Shown: positions 16,522 to 25,585, numbered from the stretch's first letter. The stretch is DNA of 64,000 nucleotides from CAWAMD01 sp963783045 (GCA_963783045.1 CAWAMD010000001.1:1-64000); one strand, 5' to 3'. Notes: generated by a model from the letters alone, not told the origin. Numbers and translations: made by a program.

Positions 16522-17010
16522 TCAGGCGGTGACGGTCTGCTTGGCGGCGCGGGCCTTGGTGTCCACGGTGGCCTCGTCGCGGTTGGACAGGGCGATCCCG
16601 GAGGCGACACCGCCGCCCAGCCCCAGGGCCAGGAACAGCGCACCGAGGCCGGTGACCAGGTCGGCGAGCTTGAAGGCCATGTAGGCGGACATCAGCGAGG
16701 TACGCAGGGTGACCGAGCTCAGGTAGGTCGCGCGGGCGGGGTCCTCACGGTCCATCTCGGCGTAGGTCTTGCCGTTGGACGACGCGAGCGCGTGGTGGTG
16801 GATGATGTCGGCCTGGGCCTTGGCGGTGGCGGCCGAGTCGACCGCGACGTTGGGGATCGCGGAGTCCTCGGTGGTGGTGATGTGCTCGGCGGCGAGCTCG
16901 TCGGTGACCTGGGCCTTGGCGGACAGGCCCTGGGTGACCAGCACGATGCCGGTGACCACCATCGCGACCGAGAGCAGCAGGGCGATGATCTTGGGAAGCT
17001 GGGTCTTCAT
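16522..17010 (-). CDS. Small two-to-three-span membrane protein (often mislabelled LigA)
   Basis: The 162-residue protein has an N-terminal helix (IIALLLSVAMVVTGIVLVTQ) and two C-terminal hydrophobic stretches (LMSAYMAFKLADLVTGLGAL and FLALGLGGGVASGIAL). Between them lies an extracytoplasmic loop with AAEHITTTEDSAIPN, HHHALASSNGKTYAEMDRED and PARATYLSSVTLRTSL. This pattern recurs in actinobacterial proteins annotated as aromatic ring-opening dioxygenase LigA, but no catalytic residues of that enzyme are present and the name should not be trusted. CAGGAGAGAAcg ahead of the ATG fixes the start. It is a single-gene unit bounded by hairpins on both sides. Function unknown. Confidence 0.7.
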   Translation of the reverse strand: MKTQLPKIIALLLSVAMVVTGIVLVTQGLSAKAQVTDELAAEHITTTEDSAIPNVAVDSAATAKAQADIIHHHALASSNGKTYAEMDREDPARATYLSSVTLRTSLMSAYMAFKLADLVTGLGALFLALGLGGGVASGIALSNRDEATVDTKARAAKQTVTA

Positions 17011-17231
17011 CGTTCTCTCCTGAAACCTGTTCGCCGGACTCTCTGGTGGCCTGTGGTGGCCGTGCCGGCGCTGAGCGCACTGTGCCGGCCAGCCCGGCGT
17101 GTGACCCGAGCCACACGCCCGGACTTGGCAGGGCCGGCTGCCCATGACCGGGCGGGGCCGCCCGGCCCGGGCCGGACGGCCCCCCACGGCCCCGAACGTC
17201 CCCACACGGTCGAACAACCCTGCACAACGTG

Positions 17232-17260
17232 CTCAGGGACCCCGAAACGGGGTCCCTGAG
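17232..17260 (-). terminator. Strong hairpin after the ABC exporter operon
   Basis: A perfect 13-bp stem (CTCAGGGACCCCG / CGGGGTCCCTGAG) with an AAA loop lies 55 bp beyond the end of the ABC-2 permease gene. It separates the exporter operon from the small membrane protein gene. No T-run follows in the direction of transcription. Confidence 0.78.
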
Positions 17261-17314
17261 ACACAGGCCGTACGGCCCCGGCTCAACGCCGAGCGTGCTC
17301 GTTCGACGACAGGA

Positions 17315-18145
17315 TCAGGCGACGGTGCGCCGGTAGATCCGGACGGCGAGCGTCGCGAACACCAGCGTGATCCCGAGCGACCACGCGACGGCGAGCAGCA
17401 CCTGGCCGCGCACGGTCTGGCCCGGCTGGAGCGCCCCGGCGCCCAGCATCAGCCCGCGCGCGGCATTGGCGACGACCGTGACCGGCTGATTCTCGGCGAA
17501 GGCCTGCAGCCAGCCGGGCATGGTCTGGGTCGGCACGAAGACCGAGCTGGCGAACACGAGCGGGAAGACCGGCAGGAAGACGGCCGACTGGGCCGCCTCG
17601 GGGTTCTTCACCTTCAGGCCGATCGCCGCCATGATCCACGACAGCGAGTACGCGAAGAGCAGGCCGACGCCGAGCCCTGCCAGCAGCCCGAGGAAGCTGG
17701 TCTGCCACCGGAAGCCGATGGCGAAGCCGACGACCAGCATGAGGCTGATCACGAACGCGTTGCGGATCAGGTCGGAGAAGGTGCGTCCGGCGAGCACGGC
17801 CGAGCGGGCCATCGGCAGCGACCGGAACCGGTCGATCACGCCCTTGTCGAGGTCCTCGGTCAGCCCCATCGCCGTCTGCCCGGCGCCGAAGGTGGCGATC
17901 TGGATCATCAGCCCGGGCATCAACCAGTTGATGTAGTGCCCATTGGCCACGGCCGGGATGGACTGCCCGATCGCCCCGCCGAACACGTAGTTGAACAGGA
18001 GCAGGAACATGACCGGCTGCACCGTCGCGAAGACGAGCAGCTGCGGCAACCGGATGTTGCGGATGAGGTTGCGCTTCGTGATGACGCCCACGTCCGTGAG
18101 GACGCGGCGCGGCGAGTGACGCACGGTCGTGGTGGACGCGCTCAT
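17315..18145 (-). CDS. ABC-2 type exporter, membrane subunit (DrrB-like)
   Basis: This 276-residue protein with six membrane spans is the transmembrane half of a daunorubicin-resistance-type exporter. The ABC-2 features include LPQLLVFATVQPVMFLLLF, the coupling region DLDKGVIDRFRSLPMARSAV, and the C-terminal helix FLPVFPLVFASSVFVPTQTM. The start overlaps the ATPase stop codon (ATGA), so the pair is translationally coupled. It would work as a homodimer with the ATPase encoded just upstream to export a hydrophobic compound or lipid. The substrate is not predictable. Confidence 0.9.
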   Translation of the reverse strand: MSASTTTVRHSPRRVLTDVGVITKRNLIRNIRLPQLLVFATVQPVMFLLLFNYVFGGAIGQSIPAVANGHYINWLMPGLMIQIATFGAGQTAMGLTEDLDKGVIDRFRSLPMARSAVLAGRTFSDLIRNAFVISLMLVVGFAIGFRWQTSFLGLLAGLGVGLLFAYSLSWIMAAIGLKVKNPEAAQSAVFLPVFPLVFASSVFVPTQTMPGWLQAFAENQPVTVVANAARGLMLGAGALQPGQTVRGQVLLAVAWSLGITLVFATLAVRIYRRTVA

Positions 18146-19164
18146 CGGTTGCTCCTTCCCCGGCGCCGGCGACCACCGCCGCCGGACTCCTGCTTGTCAC
18201 GTCTCGCGTCGGCGCGGGCGGTCCCGTGCCCGGTCAAGGAGAGGAACACGTCGTCCAGGGTCGGCTTGTGCAGGCCCACGTCCGACGGGGTGATCCCGGC
18301 CGAGTCCAGGCGCCGGACGGCCTCGACGAGGGTCGTCGACCCGTCGGCGCCGACCGGCAGGATGAGCCGGTCGTGGTCCGTGTCGTAGGACACCTCCTGG
18401 TCGTCCATGACGCCCTTGAGCGCCGCCAGCGCCGCGTCACGCGACTCCTCGGGGACCCGCATCTCCAGGACGGAGCCGCCGAGCCGGTCCTTGAGCTCGT
18501 CGGCGGTGCCTTCCGTGATGACCTTGCCGTGGTCGATGACGGCGATCCGGTCCGCGAGCTGGTCGGCTTCCTCGAGGTACTGCGTGGTGAGCAGGACGGT
18601 CGTGCCCGTGTCGACGAGCTCCTCGATGATCTCCCAGATGTCGACCCGGCTCGCCGGGTCGATCCCGGTCGTGGGCTCGTCGAGGAAGAGCACCTCGGGT
18701 CGGCCGACCAGCGAGGCCGCCAGGTCCAGGCGCCGGCGCATCCCGCCGGAGTAGGTCCGAACCGTCCGGTCGGCGGCGTCGATGAGGTTGATCCGCTCGA
18801 GCACGTCCGTGGCGCCCCGCCGGGCGTCGTCCCGCGACAGGCCGTAGAGCCGCCCGACCATCTCGACGTTCTCGCGGCCGGTCTGGTACTCGTCGACGGC
18901 CGCGAACTGGCCGGCGAGCCCGATGCGCTCACGCACGGCAGCGGCATCGTGCACCACGTCGGCCCCGGCGACACGGGCGGTGCCGCTGTCCGGCGGGAGC
19001 AGCGTGGCGAGCACGCGGATCAGGGTCGTCTTGCCGGCGCCGTTCGGCCCCAGCAGCCCGTAGATGATGCCGGCCTCGAACGACAGGCTCACACCGTCGA
19101 GCGCGCGGACCTCCTTGCCGAAGGTCTTCGTGATGCCCTCGACCTCCACGATGGGGTCACTCAC
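18142..19164 (-). CDS. ABC exporter ATP-binding subunit (DrrA-like)
   Basis: The 340-residue ATPase has Walker A GLLGPNGAGKTTLIRVLATL, signature YSGGMRRRLDLAASL, Walker B VLFLDEPTTGIDP and the H-loop in VLLTTQYLEEADQLADRIAV. The C-terminal 80 residues (VLEMRVPEESRDAALAALKG to KPTLDDVFLSLTGHG) form the DUF4162 domain typical of DrrA. GTG 19164 is preferred over upstream in-frame starts because AGGAG lies about eight bases ahead and the family begins there (SDPIVEVEGITKTFG). It heads the operon with the ABC-2 permease. Confidence 0.92.
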   Translation of the reverse strand: MSDPIVEVEGITKTFGKEVRALDGVSLSFEAGIIYGLLGPNGAGKTTLIRVLATLLPPDSGTARVAGADVVHDAAAVRERIGLAGQFAAVDEYQTGRENVEMVGRLYGLSRDDARRGATDVLERINLIDAADRTVRTYSGGMRRRLDLAASLVGRPEVLFLDEPTTGIDPASRVDIWEIIEELVDTGTTVLLTTQYLEEADQLADRIAVIDHGKVITEGTADELKDRLGGSVLEMRVPEESRDAALAALKGVMDDQEVSYDTDHDRLILPVGADGSTTLVEAVRRLDSAGITPSDVGLHKPTLDDVFLSLTGHGTARADARRDKQESGGGGRRRRGRSNR

Positions 19165-19412
19165 GGACGGCTCCTGGTCGCTGGATCCTGGTGGCAGAGC
19201 ACGCGCGTGACCGGTCACCTCGCCGCGGAGCGGATCGGTTGGCGCGTGCAATCAAACCGGCACTGTGGTCGGTTCGGCCCGGCAGGTCAAACCGGATGGC
19301 CGTCCGAGGGGCCGACGACGGACACGGCCGGACGTCGGTGCTCGGCGGCAGGATCCGGCGGCCCGCACGCCGAAGGCTCCGGGTGACTCCAGCAACGGGG
19401 AGCCCTCCAGCT

Positions 19413-20495
19413 GTGCGAACGCTCATCCGCTCTGTCCTGGCCGTGGCGGCCATCGTCGCGCTCGTCGCGGCGTCACCGGCGGCGCCGGCCTACGACGCCG
19501 CGTCACCGGAAGGGTCGCTGCGCGACCTCGCGACGGCACGCTCGCTGAACCTCGGTGTCGCCGTCAGCAAGAACGTGGCAGACCCGCAGTACGCCGTGAA
19601 GTCGGCCGGGCAGTTCAACATGGCGGTGCCCGAGAATGCCTTCAAGTGGTTCTACATCCACCCCGAGCAGGGGCACTACCAGTTCACGCTGTCCGACGCG
19701 CTCGTGAAGTTCGCCGAGACGAACGACATGTCGGTCCGCGGCGCGCCGCTCATCTGGCACGAGAGCAACCCTGGGTGGCTGATGAACGGCAGCTGGACGC
19801 GCGACGAGCTGATCGCGGTCATGCGCGACCACATCCACCGCGTGGTGGGCCGCTACAAGGGCCGCGTCAAGCAGTGGGACGTCGTCAACGAGGCGCTGGC
19901 TGCCAGCGGCGCGATCCGGTGGGACGACAACATCTGGTACCAGGTCATCGGTCCTGACTACATCGCCCTGGCGTTCCGCTTCGCGCACGAAGCCGACCCG
20001 GACGCGAAGCTCTACTACAACGACTTCCACGTCGGGGACGTGAACCCGAAGTCGAACGCCATGTACGAGATGGTCAAGACCCTGAAGGAGCAGGGCGTCC
20101 CGATCGACGGCGTCGGGTTCCAGATGCACGCGTGGAACCATTCGCCGTGGCTGGACTCCCGGGGGCAGAAGTCGATCACCGCGAACCTGCGGCGCTTCGA
20201 GGCGCTCGGGCTCGACGTGGCGTTCACCGAGATGGACGTCCGCATCGATCATCCCGACCCGTCGGCGACACCGCCCAGCGCCGAGCAGCTCGACCAGCAG
20301 GCCGAGGTCTACGGCCACATGCTGCGGCTGTGCCTGCGTGAGCCACGCTGCAACACGGTGGTCCTGTGGGGTCTCACGGACCGGTACTCGTGGGTGCCGT
20401 CGGTCCACAAGGGCATGGGCTGGGCCAACATCTACGACAAGGCCTACCGGCCGAAGCCGGCCTACCGGGAGCTGCTGGACTCATTGCAGCGGTGA
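19413..20495 (+). CDS. Secreted GH10 endo-1,4-beta-xylanase
   Basis: Glycoside hydrolase family 10 of 360 residues with an N-terminal signal peptide (LIRSVLAVAAIVALVAASPA). The TIM-barrel motifs are clear: the start FNMAVPENAFKWFYIHPEQG, the sugar-binding RGAPLIWHESNPGWL, the acid/base glutamate in QWDVVNEALA, and the nucleophile glutamate in DVAFTEMDVRIDHP. It should retain hydrolysis of beta-1,4-xylan or related glycans outside the cell. No carbohydrate-binding module is attached. GTG 19413 follows GGGGAG at about ten bases. Its 3' end overlaps the convergent channel gene by 15 bp. Confidence 0.9.
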   Translation: MRTLIRSVLAVAAIVALVAASPAAPAYDAASPEGSLRDLATARSLNLGVAVSKNVADPQYAVKSAGQFNMAVPENAFKWFYIHPEQGHYQFTLSDALVKFAETNDMSVRGAPLIWHESNPGWLMNGSWTRDELIAVMRDHIHRVVGRYKGRVKQWDVVNEALAASGAIRWDDNIWYQVIGPDYIALAFRFAHEADPDAKLYYNDFHVGDVNPKSNAMYEMVKTLKEQGVPIDGVGFQMHAWNHSPWLDSRGQKSITANLRRFEALGLDVAFTEMDVRIDHPDPSATPPSAEQLDQQAEVYGHMLRLCLREPRCNTVVLWGLTDRYSWVPSVHKGMGWANIYDKAYRPKPAYRELLDSLQR

Positions 20496-21619
20496 CCGGC
20501 GGACCTCGACCGGCCCACCCGGGTGCGCCAGGCCGCGGTCGGAGGTCCAGGGCGCGTACGGTGCCATCACGAGCTCAGCGAGTCCGAGCAGCGCCGCGTC
20601 GTAGTTGACGCGCCAGCCGGCGTAGGCGCGCCAGGCGGCGTCCGTGTCGGCGACGAGGGGGACCCCCGCCCGACGCATCCGCTCGAGCGCCTCGTCGAAC
20701 TCTTCGCGCTCGATGGCGATCGGGTCGCCGGGCGCGGGGTCGGGGTCGAACGGCAGCCCGAAGAAGTCCGCGATCGCCCGCAGCGACAGGTAGCCGGCCC
20801 GGATGCACGTCTCCGCGTTCGGGTGGCGGATCGAAGCGTGCTCGACGACCGCGGATCCCTCGACCGTCGCCACGAACAGGCTGGCGGCGTCGAGCACGGC
20901 CCCGGCGGCGGTCACCCACGAGAACTCCGGCTCCGGCGACCGGAAGAACACCAGGGCCGGCAGGGAGGTGTGGCTCTCCCGCACGTCGGCGAACCACTCC
21001 TCCCACGCCCGCCAGATCGGGTCGAGCTCCCCGAGACCGTGGATGGAGGCGTAACGCGAGAGCAGCTCCACGCCGGTGGGCGGCGCCCCGCCCGGACCTC
21101 GAGCAGCGTCACCGCCCGCTCGCGGCGCGCGAAGGCGCCGTACATGGACGGCAGGTAGGTCACGAGCAGCAGCGCGAGGATGGCCACGCCGAGCCCTGCC
21201 TCGAGAAACGACAGCACGACCGACGGCCGGGAGGATGGCACGGCGAACCCGAGCGTCAGCAGTGACGAGCCGCTCACCTCGAACGCCTGCCACCACCCGT
21301 CCCACTGCAGCGCGAGGAAGATCAGCGAGAAGCCGACCGCGACCAGCGCGAGCCAGACGAGCGGCAGGGCGAGCAGGCTCGTCGGGCCGTAGAGCGCCAT
21401 GATGCCGTCGCGCGAGCCGTACTCCACGCGGCGCGCCACGAACGCGAAGGCGTGACGGAACCCGTCGAAGACCACCCGGGTGATGCGCACGGGGGTGGCG
21501 CGCGGCACGACCACGGTCCGCATCGCGGACAGCAGGGTGGTCAGCACCATGGCGGCACCGACCATGCCGACGACCGTCCGCAACGCCAGCAGGCCCGGCG
21601 TCGCCGCGACCGCTACCAC
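20481..21619 (-). CDS. Ion-channel-like membrane protein, apparent frameshift
   Basis: A protein of about 379 residues. The N-terminal half has four hydrophobic segments and a pore-like element SGSSLLTLGFAVP, in which TLGF resembles the TVGYG filter of potassium channels. The C-terminal half is soluble: SRYASIHGLGELDPIWRAWE, ADVRESHTSLPALVFFRSPE, SWVTAAGAVLDAASLFVATV and RVNYDAALLGLAE. The halves lie in different frames. One G added to the G run on the minus strand at 21086-21089 joins EVRAG to APPTGVELLSR. Proteins of this architecture occur intact in other bacteria, so the break is probably a sequence error. The GTG start lies beside the upstream stop. Confidence 0.7.
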
Positions 21620-21620
21620 C

Positions 21621-21893
21621 TCACCCGCCCAGCAGCCCGGCCCGGGACAGCGACAGGACACCGTAGACGGCGATCCCCGCCCCGACGACGACACGCACCC
21701 ACAGGCCGACGAGCTGGCCCCGGCTCGCGGGCGCATCGCTCCCGTCCTCCCGTGGGAGCTGCCCGGTCCGGTGGTAGCGGACGAGCGCCGCGAGCGTGCC
21801 CAGCGCCATCGCCGCACCCACCGCCGCGAACGATCCGACGATCAGAAACTGCCACGAGGCCACCGGTACCCCCTGCTCATCGCTCGTCGCCAC
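21621..21893 (-). CDS. Small two-span membrane protein
   Basis: Ninety residues with two hydrophobic helices (WQFLIVGSFAAVGAAMALGT and GLWVRVVVGAGIAVYGVLSL) joined by a polar loop (RYHRTGQLPREDGSDAPASR). It sits between the rhodanese gene, which it overlaps by 17 bp, and the channel-like gene, whose GTG start falls at its stop. The three genes therefore form one operon. It may be an accessory subunit of the channel-like protein, but this is only positional inference. Confidence 0.65.
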   Translation of the reverse strand: MATSDEQGVPVASWQFLIVGSFAAVGAAMALGTLAALVRYHRTGQLPREDGSDAPASRGQLVGLWVRVVVGAGIAVYGVLSLSRAGLLGG

Positions 21894-22209
21894 CGTGGCG
21901 CCGCCATCGGTTCATCCCGCCGGCCAGCTGCACGACGTCGTACCCGGCGTCGCCGAGCAGCCGGACCGCCGGCACCGACCGGTGCGCCGTCTTGCAGATG
22001 GCGACCACCAGCGCGTCCGGATCGAGGTCGAGCTCGTCAAGACGGCCCGGGAGCTCATGGATCGGCACGGATCGCGCACCCGGGATGTGGCCACGCTCGT
22101 ACTCCAGACGCGTGCGGACGTCCACCAGCTCGACCGGCCCGGCGGCGAGCCGATCCTGCAACCGGTCGGGCGTGATCTCCGGCACGTCCCCGAAGGGGAG
22201 CCAGTTCAC
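21877..22209 (-). CDS. Single-domain rhodanese
   Basis: A 110-residue rhodanese domain: VELVDVRTRLEYERGHIPGA, RSVPIHELPGRLDEL, and the active-site loop VVAICKTAHRSVPAVRLLGD with the catalytic cysteine and the conserved HRS. It ends with DVVQLAGGMNRWRRHG. Such proteins carry sulfane sulfur between thiol acceptors in the cytoplasm. It is first in the operon with the small membrane protein and the channel-like protein. The ATG is the only reasonable start; upstream sequence lacks similarity. Confidence 0.88.
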   Translation of the reverse strand: MNWLPFGDVPEITPDRLQDRLAAGPVELVDVRTRLEYERGHIPGARSVPIHELPGRLDELDLDPDALVVAICKTAHRSVPAVRLLGDAGYDVVQLAGGMNRWRRHGGDER

Positions 22210-22339
22210 CGTCAGCTCCTGGATCGTCGAGCGACACGACGCTCGGCACGGTACTCCGCCGCACCCGGCGACCCCAGGCCGGACGGGAGCCGGGTCAGCG
22301 TCACCTCGTCCGGTGGTGACGCTGCGCTACGGTCCCCCC

Positions 22340-22924
22340 GTGTCTCCCACCGATGCCACCACCGGTGCGGCGCCCCGACGCCGACCGACGCGCGAGGACG
22401 CCCTCGCCCTCGCGAGCGACGCGTTCCTCGCGGGCGAGCGCATCGAGATGCGGACGCTGTCGAGCGGGCTCGGCATCGGACGCTCGACGCTCTACCGGTG
22501 GTTCGGGGACCGCGACCGGCTGATCGGTGAGATGATCTGGGGCCGCACCCAGCAGGTCCTCGAGTGGGCCGAGGCCCGCACCGACGGATCGGGGGGCGAG
22601 CGGATCACGCGCATCGCCGCACGGTTCTCCCACAGCGTCAGCAGCTTCGAGCCGCTCGGCCGCTTCCTGCAGAACGAGCCGGAAGCGGCGCTCCGCGTCT
22701 TGACGACCAAGAAGGGTGGCGTCCAGCCGAGGGTCGTGGACTACTTCGCGCGCCTGATCCGCGAGGAGCGGGCCATCGGCAACCTGCCGTCGGACGTCGA
22801 CGCGACCGCGCTGGCGTTCGCGATCGTGCGGATCGGAGAAGGGTTCCTCTACGCCGACCAGATCACGGACACGCCGTTCGACCTCGAGATGGCGACCGCC
22901 ATCATCCGCACGCTGCTGCGCTGA
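22340..22924 (+). CDS. TetR-family regulator, QsdR-like
   Basis: The 194-residue protein has an N-terminal TetR helix-turn-helix (EDALALASDAFLAGERIEMR then TLSSGLGIGRSTLYRWFGDR). The C-terminal domain (TRIAARFSHSVSSFEPLGRF, IVRIGEGFLYADQI) matches the QsdR-type ligand-binding region. GTG 22340 begins the family similarity; no clear ribosome site precedes it, so the message may be leaderless. It faces away from the rhodanese operon with about 130 bp between them, and it lies upstream of the LmeA-like and acyl-CoA synthetase genes. Either side could be its target. Confidence 0.82.
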   Translation: MSPTDATTGAAPRRRPTREDALALASDAFLAGERIEMRTLSSGLGIGRSTLYRWFGDRDRLIGEMIWGRTQQVLEWAEARTDGSGGERITRIAARFSHSVSSFEPLGRFLQNEPEAALRVLTTKKGGVQPRVVDYFARLIREERAIGNLPSDVDATALAFAIVRIGEGFLYADQITDTPFDLEMATAIIRTLLR

Positions 22925-23019
22925 CCCGCCGCACCACCGGCTGTTCGGACCGTCGTGTACCGAACCGGCCACGGTGGACGTGCCACACTGGCGTTCTCCC
23001 CCCGTCCCGCCGAGGCAGC

Positions 23020-23667
23020 GTGATCGTGATCGTTCTCCTGGTCGTCGCCGCGCTGGTCGTCGCCGGCGAGCTCGGCGTGCGCGAGGTGGCCCGCCGGTGG
23101 ACGGCCCAGCGGCTCCAGGACATCACGGGAGGCCGCATCGTGATGGTCGACGTGGGCGGACGGCCGCTGGCGTGGCACCTGCTGCACCGTCACGTACCCG
23201 CCGCCACGATCGTCGCGGAGGCCGTCCCGGTCGGCGACGACGGCGCGGCGATCCATGAGCTGCGCGTGGAGCTCGTCGGTATCGACCTGCCCCGCGGCCG
23301 CGACGGCACGGCGACCCACCGGCCGCTGCGTGCGCGCGACGGGCGCTTCGAAGCCGTGCTCGCCGAGGAGGACGTCGCCGGGATCCTCGACCTTCCCCGG
23401 GTCGTCCGCGACCTGTCCCTCACCGACGACGGCCGGGTGCAGTTCACGACGGTCGCCGGGGTCCGGGTCGCCGCATCGCTCGACACCCGCGACGGCGCGA
23501 TCCTCGTGCGGCCCCACGGCGGGCTGCTCGGCGCGGTCGAGGGCCTCGAGCTCGCCGTCCCGCTCCCCGAGCTGCCGGCCGGCGCGGTCGTCCACTGGGT
23601 GGAGGTCCGCGGCCACCACCTCGTCGCCGGCGGACGGCTCGACGGCGACCGTCTCGACGGACGCTGA
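23020..23667 (+). CDS. LmeA/DUF2993-family phospholipid-binding protein
   Basis: The 215-residue protein starts with an N-terminal hydrophobic helix (VIVLLVVAALVVAGELGVRE) that serves as signal or anchor. It continues as a tubular lipid-binding domain with HELRVELVGIDLPRGRD, EAVLAEEDVAGIL, VQFTTVAGVRVAASLDTRD and LAVPLPELPAGAVVHWVEVR. This is the DUF2993/LmeA fold, which binds phosphatidylinositol-type lipids in the actinobacterial periplasm. LmeA supports mannan maturation in mycobacteria, and the present window also has envelope-glycan genes. The start GTG follows GAGGcaGC. Role here is inferred from the family. Confidence 0.7.
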   Translation: MIVIVLLVVAALVVAGELGVREVARRWTAQRLQDITGGRIVMVDVGGRPLAWHLLHRHVPAATIVAEAVPVGDDGAAIHELRVELVGIDLPRGRDGTATHRPLRARDGRFEAVLAEEDVAGILDLPRVVRDLSLTDDGRVQFTTVAGVRVAASLDTRDGAILVRPHGGLLGAVEGLELAVPLPELPAGAVVHWVEVRGHHLVAGGRLDGDRLDGR

Positions 23668-23795
23668 GCCGGACGGGGAGCGAATCGGCCGCCCGGGCGG
23701 CCCGTGTCGTTCTACGCTCGGTGCCACTGGACGAGGGAGTGCCCGCCGGGGCGCCGGGACGCCGGCGCGGCCGACGGTCGAGCGAGGGAGCCACC

Positions 23796-25442
23796 ATGAC
23801 CAGGCCCAGCTATGTGTCCGGAGTCTCCGACGAGCCCCTGCTCGGAGACACGATCGGGGACAACCTCGACCGCACGGCAGCGGCCCATCCCGACGTTGCC
23901 TGCCTGGTGTCCCGCCACCAGGACCTGCGCTACACGTACGCGGAGTTCGTAGCGGAGGTCGACCGCTGCGCACGCGGTCTGATGGCGCTCGGCATCCGGC
24001 GGGGCGAGCGTGTCGGGATGTGGTCGCCGAACCGTGCCGAGTGGGCGATCGTGCAGTACGCCACCGCGAAGATGGGCGCGATCCTCGTGAACATCAACCC
24101 GGCCTACCGCACCAGCGAGGTCGAGTATGCGCTGCGCCAGTCGGGCTGCACGACGCTGATCTCGGCGGCGACGTTCAAGACCTCCGACTACGTCGCGATG
24201 ATCCGCGAGGTGCGCCCGAAGCTGCACGATCTCGGCACCGTCCTGTTCCTCGACTCGAACGCCGGCGACCTCACCTGGGACGAGCTCATGGCCCGTGCCG
24301 ACGAGGTCGACAAGGACGCTCTCGCACGCCGGCAGTCGGTCCTGCAGTTCGACGACCCGATCAACATCCAGTACACGTCCGGCACGACGGGGTTCCCGAA
24401 GGGCGCGACGCTGTCGCACCACAACATCCTCAACAACGCCTACAACGTCACGGGCATGCAGCACCTCGGTGTCGGCGACCCGCTGTGCATCCCGGTGCCG
24501 CTCTACCACTGCTTCGGCATGGTGATGGGCAACCTCGGGTGCACGACCCGGGGGGCCACGATCGTCTATCCGGACGAGGCCTTCGACCCGACGGCGACGC
24601 TCGAGGCCGTCCAGGAGGAGCGGTGCGTCGGCCTCTACGGCGTGCCCACCATGTTCATCGCGATGCTCGACCACGAGGACTTCGCGTCCTACGACCTGTC
24701 GTCGCTGCGCACCGGCACGATGGCCGGCTCCCCCTGCCCGGTCGAGGTGATGAAGCGCGTGGTGTCCGACATGCACATGGAGGAGGTCACGATCGCCTAC
24801 GGGATGACCGAGACCTCGCCCGTGTCGTTCCAGTCCCGCACCGACGACCCGATCGAGGCACGCGTGTCGACCGTCGGTCGGGTCCACCCTCACCTCGAGT
24901 GCAAGATCGTCGACCCGGTCTCGGGCGAGGTCGTTCCCCGCGGCGAAGCGGGCGAGCTGTGCACCCGCGGCTACTCGGTGATGCTCGGCTACTGGGAGAA
25001 CGAGGAGGCCACCGACCAGGCCATCGATGCGGCCCGCTGGATGCACACCGGCGACACGGCGACGATGGACGACGAGGGCTACGTCAACATCGTCGGACGG
25101 ATCAAGGACATGATCGTCCGCGGCGGCGAGAACGTGTACCCGCGCGAGATCGAGGAGTTCCTCTACACGCATCCGGCAATCGCCGACGTGCAGGTCGTCG
25201 GCGTGCCCGACCGCAGGTACGGCGAGGAGGTCTGCGCCTGGGTGCGGCTGCGAGCCGGCGAGTCGCTCGACATCGAGGGACTGCGCGCGTTCTGCGAAGG
25301 CAAGATCGCCCACTACAAGGTCCCGCGGTACCTGCACGTCACCGACGACTTCCCGATGACGGTCACCGGCAAGATCCAGAAGTTCAAGATGCGCGAGATC
25401 TCGAGCGAGGAGCTCGGCCTGGCCGAGGAGCAGACCGCCTGA
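23796..25442 (+). CDS. Acyl-CoA synthetase (AMP-binding, fatty-acid type)
   Basis: The 548-residue adenylate-forming enzyme carries the phosphate-binding loop YTSGTTGFPKGATLSHHN, the A5 motif IAYGMTETSPVS, the A7 aspartate in WMHTGDTATMDDEGYV, A8 GRIKDMIVRGGENVYPREIE and the catalytic lysine in VTGKIQKFKMREI. It should ligate a carboxylic acid to CoA via an acyl-AMP. Overall similarity is to medium/long-chain fatty-acyl-CoA ligases. GCGAGGGAG before ATG 23796 fixes the start. It lies alone, convergent with the mce operon that handles lipids, so a link to lipid uptake is plausible but not shown. Confidence 0.9.
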   Translation: MTRPSYVSGVSDEPLLGDTIGDNLDRTAAAHPDVACLVSRHQDLRYTYAEFVAEVDRCARGLMALGIRRGERVGMWSPNRAEWAIVQYATAKMGAILVNINPAYRTSEVEYALRQSGCTTLISAATFKTSDYVAMIREVRPKLHDLGTVLFLDSNAGDLTWDELMARADEVDKDALARRQSVLQFDDPINIQYTSGTTGFPKGATLSHHNILNNAYNVTGMQHLGVGDPLCIPVPLYHCFGMVMGNLGCTTRGATIVYPDEAFDPTATLEAVQEERCVGLYGVPTMFIAMLDHEDFASYDLSSLRTGTMAGSPCPVEVMKRVVSDMHMEEVTIAYGMTETSPVSFQSRTDDPIEARVSTVGRVHPHLECKIVDPVSGEVVPRGEAGELCTRGYSVMLGYWENEEATDQAIDAARWMHTGDTATMDDEGYVNIVGRIKDMIVRGGENVYPREIEEFLYTHPAIADVQVVGVPDRRYGEEVCAWVRLRAGESLDIEGLRAFCEGKIAHYKVPRYLHVTDDFPMTVTGKIQKFKMREISSEELGLAEEQTA

Positions 25443-25465
25443 GGCCCGCCCGGCCCTGGTCGCCA

Positions 25466-25516
25466 CGTCCTGGGTAGATATCGTCCGAGCGTTCCGGAGG
25501 ATTTCTACCCAGGACG
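25466..25516. terminator. Bidirectional hairpin between the CoA ligase and the mce operon
   Basis: A perfect 13-bp inverted repeat (CGTCCTGGGTAGA / TCTACCCAGGACG) encloses 25 bases that contain a smaller TCCG...CGGA stem. It lies between two convergent genes, 23 bp after the ligase stop and 110 bp from the end of the last mce gene. It can therefore end transcription from both sides. Confidence 0.65.
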
Positions 25517-25585
25517 GGTTGACGCGCCGGGTGGAGCGCCGGGTTGACGCGCCGGGTGGAGCGCCGGGTGGAGCGCTGGGTCGGC
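25516..25585. repeat. 25-bp tandem repeat with degenerate tail
   Basis: Two identical 25-bp units begin at 25516 and 25541 (each starts GGGTTGACGCGCCGG and ends TGGAGCGCC). A partial unit built from GGGTGGAGCGC follows. The array directly abuts the convergent-gene hairpin. It is non-coding; no known repeat family is recognised. Confidence 0.75.

Noticed and set aside
18142..19164. Idea that the DrrA-like ATPase energises the mce operon
   Set aside because: Its DUF4162 tail and coupled ABC-2 permease mark it as an independent exporter, not an Mkl/MlaF-type ATPase.
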